A DNA stretch of 30,020 bases from a virus. A model generated the notes under the pieces. That model was given only the letters and a program-made list of their open reading frames with translations, did not search any database and was not told the DNA's origin. Below, in pieces: positions 1 through 8,257 of this stretch. Position 1 is the first letter of the stretch. Each line of letters begins with the position of its first letter. The stretch spans positions 1 to 30,020 of the IMG/VR virus record IMGVR_UViG_3300045051_000335. One strand, given 5' to 3'. Both the position numbers and the translations under genes were made by a program.

Positions 1-987
1 GATGACCTGTATCCACTATATGACCAGACCGGGGACATGGTTGCTTTTGCACGTGGCTATAAAACAATAGATGACCAAGGCAAGGAGTTTGAGCATTTTG
101 ACATTTTCCTGCCGGACATAGAGTATTATTATATTAAGACTCAGGAAGGATGGATATTAGACCCTGAGTTGCTGAGTCCTAAATTGAAAGTTTCCGGGGT
201 AGTCAATAATGAAGTGGGGAAAATAATGATCATTTATTACTCCCAGAAGAAACCTGAATGGCATAAGGTTCAGCCAATGTGTGAGCGTCTGGAAACTTCA
301 GTTTCAAATCATGGGGAGATCAATGAATATTTTGGTGCCCCTATCCTGACACTCAGGGGCCGCATGATCGGACAGACAGATAAGGGAGAGGTAGGAAAAA
401 TCATTGAACTGGACGGCCCGGATGCTGAAGCAAAATTCCTAGCCCTGAATTCACAGCCGGAATCTATCAAAATGGAGGAAGAGAATCTGGAAAAGTGGAT
501 TTACACCCTATCCCAGACCCCAAACATTACCTTTGACGCTATGAAGGCAATAGGGGATGTTTCCGGGGTATCCTTGGAACTCATGTTTATGGATGCACAC
601 ATGGCAGCCAAAAACAAAGAGGAGATATTTGGGAAGGGCCTACAGAGACGCATAAACCTACTAAAAACAGCCATTGGTAAGGTCATGGATACTTCATTGT
701 CTCCCCTTATTGATTCGCTCAATTTTAAGCCTGTAATTACTCCCTATATGCCTAAGAACAAGGCTGAAATGATTGAGATGCTATCTGTGGCAGTTACGTC
801 CAATATAATGAGCGTTGATACATCTGTGGATGTGAATGACCTGATAATGGATAAGGAGGCCGAAAAAGAAAAACTGGCAGATGAAAAAGCCCAGAATGAT
901 CAGGCAGATTTATCCATGCAGTCAGAGCTTGCCAAGTTAAAAACGGGGCCACTTAGCAAAACACCTAGCAAACCCCTAGCAAAATAG
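1..987 (+). CDS. Phage portal protein, 3' part (5' end outside window)
   Basis: The frame is open from base 1, so this is the C-terminal 328 residues of a longer gene; the internal ATG at 37 is not the true start. Portal proteins form the dodecameric ring at the capsid vertex through which DNA is packaged and ejected. The fragment reads like the C-terminal half of SPP1 gp6-type portals: a beta-rich segment (MVAFARGY, then a charged strand region) followed by a long helical part and a low-complexity Lys/Glu/Gln tail. Its position directly upstream of the head-morphogenesis module supports this. The last codons (LSKTPSKPLAK) and the stop lie inside a tandem repeat. The family call rests on context and general resemblance, not on a diagnostic motif. 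Confidence 0.78.
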   Translation, partial: DDLYPLYDQTGDMVAFARGYKTIDDQGKEFEHFDIFLPDIEYYYIKTQEGWILDPELLSPKLKVSGVVNNEVGKIMIIYYSQKKPEWHKVQPMCERLETSVSNHGEINEYFGAPILTLRGRMIGQTDKGEVGKIIELDGPDAEAKFLALNSQPESIKMEEENLEKWIYTLSQTPNITFDAMKAIGDVSGVSLELMFMDAHMAAKNKEEIFGKGLQRRINLLKTAIGKVMDTSLSPLIDSLNFKPVITPYMPKNKAEMIEMLSVAVTSNIMSVDTSVDVNDLIMDKEAEKEKLADEKAQNDQADLSMQSELAKLKTGPLSKTPSKPLAK

Positions 988-1029
988 TTAGCAAACTTCT
1001 AGCAAAATAGTTAGCAAACTTCTAGCAAA
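954..1029 (+). repeat. Tandem repeat with seven TAGCAAA cores
   Basis: TAGCAAA occurs at 954, 966, 977, 989, 1000, 1012 and 1023. The spacing alternates strictly 12, 11, 12, 11, 12, 11, giving a 23-bp period with the last units nearly identical. The array encodes the end of the portal protein, including its TAG stop at 985-987, and runs to 6 bp before the glycosyltransferase start. It could be a slippage-prone expansion, a protein-binding array or a trace of the event that inserted the sugar genes. No spacer structure suggests CRISPR. Confidence 0.85.
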
Positions 1030-1034
1030 ATATA

Positions 1035-2015
1035 ATGAAAGTATTGTTTTTGGTAAATTCCCTTACAGATGCCTGCTCGTTTTATAGGGCGGGCGGTATT
1101 GTCAGGGACTTAAGAGAGAGACGGGGAGATGACATTTTTTGTGTTGAGTATGGGACAATCCCGCTGCACTGGCAGAACATTATGGATTTTGATTTGATCA
1201 TGATGCAGCGGCCTTCCAGTGATGCAGAATTAAGTCTGGCTAAGTACATGAAACATCTCAGGGTGCCCCTGTGGGTTGACCACGATGACAACCTGTTTGA
1301 AATACCGATAGAGAACCGGGCTTATTTGATCTATGATAATAAGCGAAAAAAAATAGTCTCAGACATCCTGCAACTGGCAGACGTGGTAACTGTAACCACG
1401 AATGATTTGAAAAATGCCTATGATGGGCTAAGCGGGGACGTTAGGGTCATACCAAATGCTTTGAACGATGGAATATTCATCCGGGAAGGAAAGCTCCCCA
1501 AAAGGGCTAAAAACGTGATTTGGCGGGGTAGTGATTCGCATGTCTACGACGTTATGTCGTTTGGGCAGGCCATTAATCAGGTAAAGGGGGAATTCCCTGA
1601 GTACATGTTCACATTCATGGGTTACAAGCCTTGGTATTTGGAGCAAACCCCCAATATGAAAGCAGTGCCGGAAATTGACCTGATTATGTATATGAACTTC
1701 CTGACAAAACAGAAGCCCATTGTTATGCAGGTGCCACTGGATGACAATTTCTTCAATCACTGCAAATCAAACATTGCATTTTTAGAGGGGACATTTGCCG
1801 GGGCTGCCTGCCTTGTTCCTGACTGGTGGGATGTTCCGGGGGGAATTCATTACAAAGGAAATCAGGGGTATTACCTAGCACTTAAGGCAATGCTTAATAA
1901 AGAGGTAGATATAGTTAAACAAAATGAACAGGCATGGGAGTATGTGCAGGATACACTACTTCTAAGTAAGGTTAATGATGCAAGATTATCAATATTGGAT
2001 ATGTTTCGGAAATGA
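1035..2015 (+). CDS. GT-B fold glycosyltransferase (GT4-like)
   Basis: Predicted to transfer a sugar from a nucleotide-sugar donor, acting in the host cytoplasm. The 326-residue protein starts with a Rossmann-type strand (MKVLFLVNSL). It has a mid-protein linker motif typical of GT4-like enzymes (VIPNALNDGIF) and a C-terminal donor-site region with an acidic residue and glycines (EGTFAGAACLVPDWWDVPGG). The length suits a compact GT-B enzyme. The start at 1035 is the first ATG after the repeat. It overlaps the next gene by four bases (ATGA), so the two are probably translationally coupled. Its site between the portal and MuF genes suggests a virion protein or a cell-surface glycan as target; the acceptor and sugar are unknown. 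Confidence 0.72.
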   Translation: MKVLFLVNSLTDACSFYRAGGIVRDLRERRGDDIFCVEYGTIPLHWQNIMDFDLIMMQRPSSDAELSLAKYMKHLRVPLWVDHDDNLFEIPIENRAYLIYDNKRKKIVSDILQLADVVTVTTNDLKNAYDGLSGDVRVIPNALNDGIFIREGKLPKRAKNVIWRGSDSHVYDVMSFGQAINQVKGEFPEYMFTFMGYKPWYLEQTPNMKAVPEIDLIMYMNFLTKQKPIVMQVPLDDNFFNHCKSNIAFLEGTFAGAACLVPDWWDVPGGIHYKGNQGYYLALKAMLNKEVDIVKQNEQAWEYVQDTLLLSKVNDARLSILDMFRK

Positions 2016-2812
2016 TTAAAACATTCACACTAGCCCATAATTTGACTTCAGAAGTCGATAGGGCAACAAAAGAGCTGTATGCATTAAATGAGGGGACAGA
2101 TTTTGAGCATGTAATAATAGACCTTTCTTTCCCGCTTATGGCAAAGGACGAAATTCCTGAGAATATAACAAATGCACGTCTGTTTAACAGTAACATGCTT
2201 CTGAGAATCGCACGAAAACACAATACCCCATACGTGAAACTGGATAACATAGGGGTGTCACAGAACTGGACGCAAGCGATTGAATTATTGAAACCTGAAG
2301 ATGGGGATGTGATTATAGGGGTAGACCCGGATGAGAGAGTTCAGACTGAAGGATGGGTACAGGCAGTGGCCACAGTTATGCAGGCCGGGGGTTATGGTTT
2401 AATTTCCCTTGGGGAGCCGGGCAATAATGCAGCAATGTTAAACCCGGAATTCCTGAAGACATACAAGATAAGCTACAACGAAAAAACCATTGAAGGCATC
2501 CGGGTCTGGGAAATGTCCGGGATCACAAACATGGCCCTTATTGGCCTTTCCGGGAAATTTATAAACAAGGGTCTTGGTGGTTTAATGCCTTACCCTATAC
2601 AGGTTCCCAGATATGGATGGATTGAGTCCGGGCTGATGCAAAACATATACGAACATGGAGGGTGGGCTGTATTGCCGGACTATATTGTACATCATACATG
2701 TGTATCGGAAATTTACGGGGAGTGGAAAACATGGGTTGTTCAAAACTGGCAGCAGTACGGACAGCCTGATTTTGGAACATGGTTAAGATGGAGAAAGGCA
2801 GGCAAGATATGA
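2012..2812 (+). CDS. GT-A fold glycosyltransferase (GT2-like)
   Basis: A second putative glycosyltransferase of 266 residues. It starts with a strand and a glycosyltransferase-type hydrophobic core, and carries an acidic DxD-like motif, VDPDER, at about residues 104-109. In GT-A enzymes such a motif binds the metal and nucleotide diphosphate. The rest is rich in Trp and Tyr (for example WEMSGI and YGEWKTW), as is common in acceptor-binding regions. Its start overlaps the stop of the upstream glycosyltransferase (ATGA) and its stop overlaps the epimerase start in the same way. The three genes therefore form one translational unit. The specific family and sugar cannot be read from the sequence. 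Confidence 0.62.
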   Translation: MIKTFTLAHNLTSEVDRATKELYALNEGTDFEHVIIDLSFPLMAKDEIPENITNARLFNSNMLLRIARKHNTPYVKLDNIGVSQNWTQAIELLKPEDGDVIIGVDPDERVQTEGWVQAVATVMQAGGYGLISLGEPGNNAAMLNPEFLKTYKISYNEKTIEGIRVWEMSGITNMALIGLSGKFINKGLGGLMPYPIQVPRYGWIESGLMQNIYEHGGWAVLPDYIVHHTCVSEIYGEWKTWVVQNWQQYGQPDFGTWLRWRKAGKI

Positions 2813-3738
2813 AAATGGTCTTACTTACAGGGGCGGCAGGCTTCATAGGCAGCAACGTAGCAGCCAGAATTATGAAATCGGGGGATTTTGTAGTACATGG
2901 ATGCGATAATTACAGCTTTGGGGACAAACTAAATGTTCCTGAAGGATTGAGTATGTACAACCGGGGATTTGAGGAGCTTACCCCGGCAATACTTTCAGAG
3001 TATGAAATCCTGATTCATTGTGCAACTTCCAATATTATTTATGGAATGGATAACCCCATTGCAACCTTCCAGAATAATGCAGTCAGGACAATGGAGCTAT
3101 TCAGGCAATTCAAGGGAAAGATTATTTATACATCCACGTCTTCAGTATACGGGCAGGCAGATGTATTTCCTACACCTGAGACGGCCCCAATAAGGACATA
3201 CAACGCTTATGATACATCTAAGCGAATAGCAGAGATGTATTTACAGCAGCGGGGTAATTTCACAACGCTCAGGCTATCAAATGTTTATGGACATGGACAG
3301 CGGGCTAGTAATCCATATTGCGGGGTGCTTGGAAGGTTCTTAAGGAATTCCTTAGAGGGCAATATATCACTGATATTTGGAGTAGGCGACCAGACAAGGG
3401 ATTACACCTACATTGACGACGTGGTTGATGCAATTTACAGGGCCTTAAAATATCCTGCCTTTGAAACTGAAATTAACATAGGAACCGGGATTGAAACCTC
3501 AGTTATTGAGCTACTGGGGCTTATGCCTTGGAAGGGCACATGGAAACATGTTCAGGAAAGGGATATAGACAGGGTAAAACGTCGCTGCTTGGACATATCC
3601 AAGGCCCGGACAAAATTACAGTGGACACCACTTGTAAAACTTAAGGATGGAATAAACAAAACACTAGACTGGTTAAGTGCTGAAAAGGGAAGAGATACAA
3701 GTAGTAAAGCAGTTGATTCTTCGAAAGTTAAGGCGTAA
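2809..3738 (+). CDS. NAD-dependent sugar-nucleotide epimerase/dehydratase
   Basis: A 309-residue extended short-chain dehydrogenase/reductase that would convert one nucleotide sugar to another, presumably supplying donor to the two upstream glycosyltransferases. Visible features are the N-terminal NAD-binding GAAGFIG (residues 8-14), a Ser/Thr-rich strand ending in SSVYG (about 110-114), and the catalytic YDTSK (Tyr134, Lys138). I chose the ATG at 2809, not the upstream in-frame ATG at 2779, because it overlaps the preceding stop as ATGA and places the dinucleotide motif at the usual distance from the N-terminus. The catalytic set is complete, so the enzyme is likely active. Substrate (UDP-, GDP- or dTDP-sugar) is not decidable by eye. 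Confidence 0.88.
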   Translation: MKMVLLTGAAGFIGSNVAARIMKSGDFVVHGCDNYSFGDKLNVPEGLSMYNRGFEELTPAILSEYEILIHCATSNIIYGMDNPIATFQNNAVRTMELFRQFKGKIIYTSTSSVYGQADVFPTPETAPIRTYNAYDTSKRIAEMYLQQRGNFTTLRLSNVYGHGQRASNPYCGVLGRFLRNSLEGNISLIFGVGDQTRDYTYIDDVVDAIYRALKYPAFETEINIGTGIETSVIELLGLMPWKGTWKHVQERDIDRVKRRCLDISKARTKLQWTPLVKLKDGINKTLDWLSAEKGRDTSSKAVDSSKVKA

Positions 3739-3850
3739 GGTCTGGACATTAAAAACTGCTCAAATTATTCTCAGGGAACTTATTAGAACTGAGGAGTATG
3801 AGTATTGCGAAGGCTTAAAAAAAGCAATAGATGAATACAGGGGAAGTTAG
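3677..3850 (+). CDS. Possible small basic helical protein (GTG start)
   Basis: An open frame of 57 codons starts with GTG at 3677, right after an in-frame TAA, and fills the gap between the epimerase stop (3738) and the MuF start. It overlaps both. The product would be highly charged and helical, with a Lys/Arg-rich N-terminal half and an acidic C-terminal half (RTEEYEYCEGLKKAIDEYRG). That composition looks like protein, not random sequence, and the frame stays open across the gap. I do not recognise a family. No clear ribosome-binding site is visible, and the long overlap with the epimerase end leaves the start uncertain; a later non-ATG start is possible. Confidence 0.42.
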   Translation: MLKREEIQVVKQLILRKLRRKVWTLKTAQIILRELIRTEEYEYCEGLKKAIDEYRGS

Positions 3851-6800
3851 TGAAATTGCGCTCAAATACCGGGCGCAATTTTTGAACAAGCAGAAGAAGT
3901 GGCTAGACGACTGGGGCCAAGTATTTGACAAGGTTACAGGTGACTTTGCCCGGCTAGCTAATGACCCTACTGCTAAATTCTCAAAAGCCTTCAAGTTCTC
4001 AGACCGGATAGAAAAAAAGATTGTTCATATAATGGACACCTTCCATAAGGACGGTACTAAGCTGACTATGGAACAGATTTCTGATGCATGGGGTCTGGCT
4101 GTATCCAAAAACGACGCTATAACAAGAAGATTCTATGACACCCTGCACACCAAACTACTGCCTAAGCCGGAATACTTCCTGCCAAATACAGACGCTTTAA
4201 ATGCATTTCTATCCCGGACATACGACAGCCAAACGCTCAGTGACCGGGTATGGAAAACAGCTGAACAGTTAAGGAATGAAATGGAGGTTCATCTGGGTAT
4301 CGGTATAATGAACGGGGATAGTGCCGCCGTTATATCCAGAAGGGTAAGGCAGAACCTTCAGAACCCAGATGCTTACTTCAGGCGGGTAAGGGATAAAAAT
4401 GGCAATCTGGTTGCATCCAAGGCCATGATTGAGAATAAGCCGGGCCGGGGAGTTTATAATTCAGCGTACAAGAACGCTATGCGAATGACCCGGACGGAGA
4501 CAAATCAGGCTTTTCTTTTGTCTGACTCGCTCAAATGGCAGCAGTTAGACATGGTTACCGGGATTAAGATATCAATTTCAAGTCAGCACAGGATAGTAGA
4601 TATCTGTGATACCCTGCAAGGAAACTACCCAAAAGACTACGTATTTACCGGGTGGCATCCTCAGTGCTTATGTCATGTCATCCCCCTACTGATGAAGGAG
4701 GAAAGTTTCTTGGATTATCTAAGGCACCAAGACGAATTAGTTGTTCCCAAGGAGCAGCGAATTCTGGATACATCCAAGGAGTACAAGGAGTACTTGCATA
4801 ATATTATTCCACAGCTGCCAAGCCTGCCTAGATGGATGGAGTATAACCCCAGATATTCTGTGATCATTCCAGACGCTCAGACCTTGCGCCACTTATCAGA
4901 ACAGACCGGGGGAGAAGTGCAGCGGTTTGCACAGGAACTAGCAGGGAAATACGGGGGAGTAGTCTCAAATCTGAGTCTGAAAGGGATAGAGTCTATTGAG
5001 CGCAAGGCAAGGGACGACTATGGGGGCCGTTATTATGACATAAAGGACGGGGCCAGAAATACAATTTTACTCAATTCAGATGCAGACATAGCTAGGGCGG
5101 TTGAATCCCTTCAGAAAGATAACCGGGTAATCAGGCTGAAATATACAAGGCCGGGGGACGATGAACTGGGTTATACAGGGGTGCTGATGAACTTCAGGAC
5201 ATCCGGGGGATTAATCTGTGAGGTGCAGTTAAACACCCCTGACATCCTGTATGCCAAACAGGGCGGTAAATTCCTGAGAGAACTGGCAGGAGAGGAAAAA
5301 TTTGCACAGCTTCAGCAGAAATACGGGGCTGCAAATGAAGGGCTTGGACATAAGTTTTACGAAGAATGGAGAGGGCAGGCCGGGAAACTTGAAAGATACA
5401 GGAGGGGGGAAATTGCCCTTACTGAAGATGAACTAAAACTGATTAACAAAGAGTTACAGGAGATAAAAGAGGCTTCAGTAGCATATTATTCCAAATTCTA
5501 TTCAAAGGCAGAAATCCATACAGTTGATGACCTGATGGAAGCTGCCAAGGTTGCAGCTAGGGAGGTTGACCAGTTAGGTAAAAAACTGGCTGAAGAATTC
5601 AAGGGAACAGTTTCAGCCATAAACATGAAATCAAAGGCATCCATTGAGCGCAAGGTTGCCAAGGAACTAGGAGGGGATTTCTCAAAGGTCAATGATGCAG
5701 CAAGGAATTTGATCATTCTGAAAAAGGATGAACTTGAAAAGTGCCTGAATGCACTGATGGATAAAAGGAAGTACCCAAACATTCTGGAAGTCGATAATGT
5801 ACACTGGAATGATAACTCTATGGGATATTCCGGGGGTGCTATTTATTACCGGGCTTCAAACGGGCTTATCTGTGAAACGCAACTAGGGACTGCCGAAATG
5901 GTCTATGCCAAGGAGATTGAGCCTATAGCCATAGGGTTCCTAGGGAAAGAGAGGTATGAGCTTATTAAAAAAGCTACAGGTCTTCCTGCCGGGCTAGGAC
6001 ATAAGTATTATGAAGAATACCGGGTACTGGACGAAATAAAGGATGCACAGCAAATGAGAAAGTTAGAATTCTTATCCAAAGAGTACTATTCTCATTTTCA
6101 GCAGGATATCACAGAAGACACGCTCAATCTGGAACTTACCAAGGAGAAAACAATCAGCGGTCTGGTAAAACAGATTAAGGATGAATTTGGAATCGAATTT
6201 GACCCTAGAAATCTCCCACTGGAAAGTGTGCAGTCACTTGTAGATTCACTTCAGGTATTAAAACCCTTCAATCATGACCTGAAAAGTATTTCAGTTGCTA
6301 TGCCGGGGGAAGATACGAATATGACCGTCAAAACATATGCCTACCATGTAAACGGATTACACGGCAGCCGGGTAGTTCTTAACGAGGCCATGTTCAGTAA
6401 TTGGGAAACAATTAGCGCAAGGGTAGCGGAGGATGTTAGAACCGGGTGGCATCCAAACGGGACAGGGCAGCCCAGAAGTATCCTTGAACATGAGATGGGG
6501 CATGTTCTGTCATCTCAGGATATAGACAGGAATCCTGTGATTAGGCGGGAACTTTTTCAGCTTTACAATAATTACCTGAATGATCTGGGGAGAAGCCGGA
6601 ATATTTATCAGAACGTTATGGAATGGGACGGATTCATTTCTTCGTATGGGGCAAACCAGTTTAAAGAATTTGTTGCTGAATCCTTTGCAATGGCCCTTAA
6701 TTCCAAAAAGCCTTCCCCTTATGCATTAAAGGTTTTAGAGGTAATTAAGAAATACAAAAGTAAAGAGGTCAAAGAGATAGCCACTGATATAGTTGCAACC

Positions 6801-8255
6801 AATATAGCCCCGGCGGCACATTCAATTCTTTTTAGTGAGGCCGGGAGTACGCTGTATAAAGAAACGCTTGCAAACGGGGCGGTTAAAGAAGTTATTGAGA
6901 AAAAGACAGGCATAACACTTGGCTTGCACGAAAAACCAAACCTGAAAAAAACAGAGAATAGATATGATCTTGTAAGTAAAGTTAATCCGGGGAAAGAGAA
7001 GGAGATGCTAAAAAAGATTCTTGAATATGACCTAGAAGCTAAATGTACAGACCTTACCGACGGCATGACAATTAACATCCCGGTTAAGGACATGTATGGC
7101 CAAAAGAAAATATTCGAGTTTGTAATGAAAGACGAGATAGGTATGTTCAGCCCTTCCCAGACGACAGAACAGGGCTTCTGGGTGCAGGTATCTGCTAAGC
7201 CGGATGAAATATTTACAAAGATTGATAGATATCTGGATAATTATAGTTTGACCCTTTGGGACAGCAAAATGGAAGGGGTTCAGAGAGGGTTAGAGATAGT
7301 CAAAGGAAAGACCCGCTACGAAAAACTAATAAAAGATGGGTACATTTCAGTCATGGATGTCTGCACAATTATATCCAGTGCCGGGTTTGAAATCCCGGAC
7401 AGGCTGAAAAAACTTTCCCTAGGGATAGGGGCAGGAATGAAAAAGGGTGCCCCTATTGCATTCGAATTAAAAGTGAAACCAAGCGACGAGTGGCGAAATG
7501 GATTCAAGACGCTGCATTCAGATAATTTTGAACAGCTCGTAAGGGAGAGCGATGAGGTTGTTCATTTTGCATATGTCAGTGGTCATTTCAAACAGGAAGA
7601 CTATCTTTTCTTTAAGGAGAAATTCACCAAGCAGTTCAGGGAGGCCCTGCAAAAAGAATTTAAGACTGCCAAGGTTGTCACTAGAATCCGGGAAGATGCG
7701 CTTATGAAGGTGCTTAAAGATGGAAGGCTGAAGTCCCAGTTTGAAACAAACACTTCAGGCGGGGCACTTTCCCCTATGACCAGAAGAGGCTTGGAATATA
7801 ATATGTTCAGTTATCCAACAGACACGGCCCCGGAGCTTAGGCCAATTTACGGGATGCTGACTAAGGATATCAAAAAGACCCCCGGAGAACATTATGGGGA
7901 TGTGATTATAGAATATAAAAGCAGCATAAAGAAGAGAACCACATGGACACAAGGCGATTCACTGGACGGTACTTTTGCGGGGGATTATGCTGTATTTTGT
8001 CCTTCAAAATTCATAGACCCAACAGAAGAGAGTCTTCCTATGATAAACCTTGTTGGAATAGAGAAAGCCCTTCAGTACCTTACTAAAATCCAACAGGAAG
8101 GTATGAAGGGGCGGGTGCTTAATTATACTGAAGCACAAATACATGGAGGGGTAGGACTGGGGGACATAAAAAAAATATGGTTCGAAGTACAACCAAATGA
8201 AGAAATTATTCGTAAATTACAAGAGTTAGGAATTGAGTGGGGCAAAACATATTGA
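3831..8255 (+). CDS. Giant MuF head-morphogenesis protein with multiple effector domains
   Basis: A 1474-residue protein. Residues 1 to about 300 are the MuF (phage Mu gpF / SPP1 gp7-like) domain: a helical start, RTETNQAF, then the closing Cys/His region with C259, H276, C279 and C281. MuF proteins are minor capsid proteins bound near the portal, and in some phages they are ejected with DNA. Next come two RelA/SpoT-like domains. The first (about 345-525) has D406/R409, G447-Y448, E464/Q466 and H507; the second (about 580-745) has the matching D622/R625, Y666, E682/Q684 and H724. A zincin motif HEMGH lies at 887-891 with a downstream EFVAESFA (E946, E950), as in anthrax lethal factor-type peptidases. 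The C-terminal ~190 residues resemble DUF3626: DGRLKSQFET, RPIYG, RTTWTQGDS (R1369-S1377) and YTEAQIHGG (E1434-H1438). Such polymorphic C-termini on MuF are known as phage-borne toxins. The exact activities are inference. Confidence 0.85.
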   Translation: MNTGEVSEIALKYRAQFLNKQKKWLDDWGQVFDKVTGDFARLANDPTAKFSKAFKFSDRIEKKIVHIMDTFHKDGTKLTMEQISDAWGLAVSKNDAITRRFYDTLHTKLLPKPEYFLPNTDALNAFLSRTYDSQTLSDRVWKTAEQLRNEMEVHLGIGIMNGDSAAVISRRVRQNLQNPDAYFRRVRDKNGNLVASKAMIENKPGRGVYNSAYKNAMRMTRTETNQAFLLSDSLKWQQLDMVTGIKISISSQHRIVDICDTLQGNYPKDYVFTGWHPQCLCHVIPLLMKEESFLDYLRHQDELVVPKEQRILDTSKEYKEYLHNIIPQLPSLPRWMEYNPRYSVIIPDAQTLRHLSEQTGGEVQRFAQELAGKYGGVVSNLSLKGIESIERKARDDYGGRYYDIKDGARNTILLNSDADIARAVESLQKDNRVIRLKYTRPGDDELGYTGVLMNFRTSGGLICEVQLNTPDILYAKQGGKFLRELAGEEKFAQLQQKYGAANEGLGHKFYEEWRGQAGKLERYRRGEIALTEDELKLINKELQEIKEASVAYYSKFYSKAEIHTVDDLMEAAKVAAREVDQLGKKLAEEFKGTVSAINMKSKASIERKVAKELGGDFSKVNDAARNLIILKKDELEKCLNALMDKRKYPNILEVDNVHWNDNSMGYSGGAIYYRASNGLICETQLGTAEMVYAKEIEPIAIGFLGKERYELIKKATGLPAGLGHKYYEEYRVLDEIKDAQQMRKLEFLSKEYYSHFQQDITEDTLNLELTKEKTISGLVKQIKDEFGIEFDPRNLPLESVQSLVDSLQVLKPFNHDLKSISVAMPGEDTNMTVKTYAYHVNGLHGSRVVLNEAMFSNWETISARVAEDVRTGWHPNGTGQPRSILEHEMGHVLSSQDIDRNPVIRRELFQLYNNYLNDLGRSRNIYQNVMEWDGFISSYGANQFKEFVAESFAMALNSKKPSPYALKVLEVIKKYKSKEVKEIATDIVATNIAPAAHSILFSEAGSTLYKETLANGAVKEVIEKKTGITLGLHEKPNLKKTENRYDLVSKVNPGKEKEMLKKILEYDLEAKCTDLTDGMTINIPVKDMYGQKKIFEFVMKDEIGMFSPSQTTEQGFWVQVSAKPDEIFTKIDRYLDNYSLTLWDSKMEGVQRGLEIVKGKTRYEKLIKDGYISVMDVCTIISSAGFEIPDRLKKLSLGIGAGMKKGAPIAFELKVKPSDEWRNGFKTLHSDNFEQLVRESDEVVHFAYVSGHFKQEDYLFFKEKFTKQFREALQKEFKTAKVVTRIREDALMKVLKDGRLKSQFETNTSGGALSPMTRRGLEYNMFSYPTDTAPELRPIYGMLTKDIKKTPGEHYGDVIIEYKSSIKKRTTWTQGDSLDGTFAGDYAVFCPSKFIDPTEESLPMINLVGIEKALQYLTKIQQEGMKGRVLNYTEAQIHGGVGLGDIKKIWFEVQPNEEIIRKLQELGIEWGKTY

Positions 8256-8257
8256 CT

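Noticed and set aside
954-1029. Possible CRISPR array
   Set aside because: Repeats are only 7-23 bp with no unique spacers of constant length.
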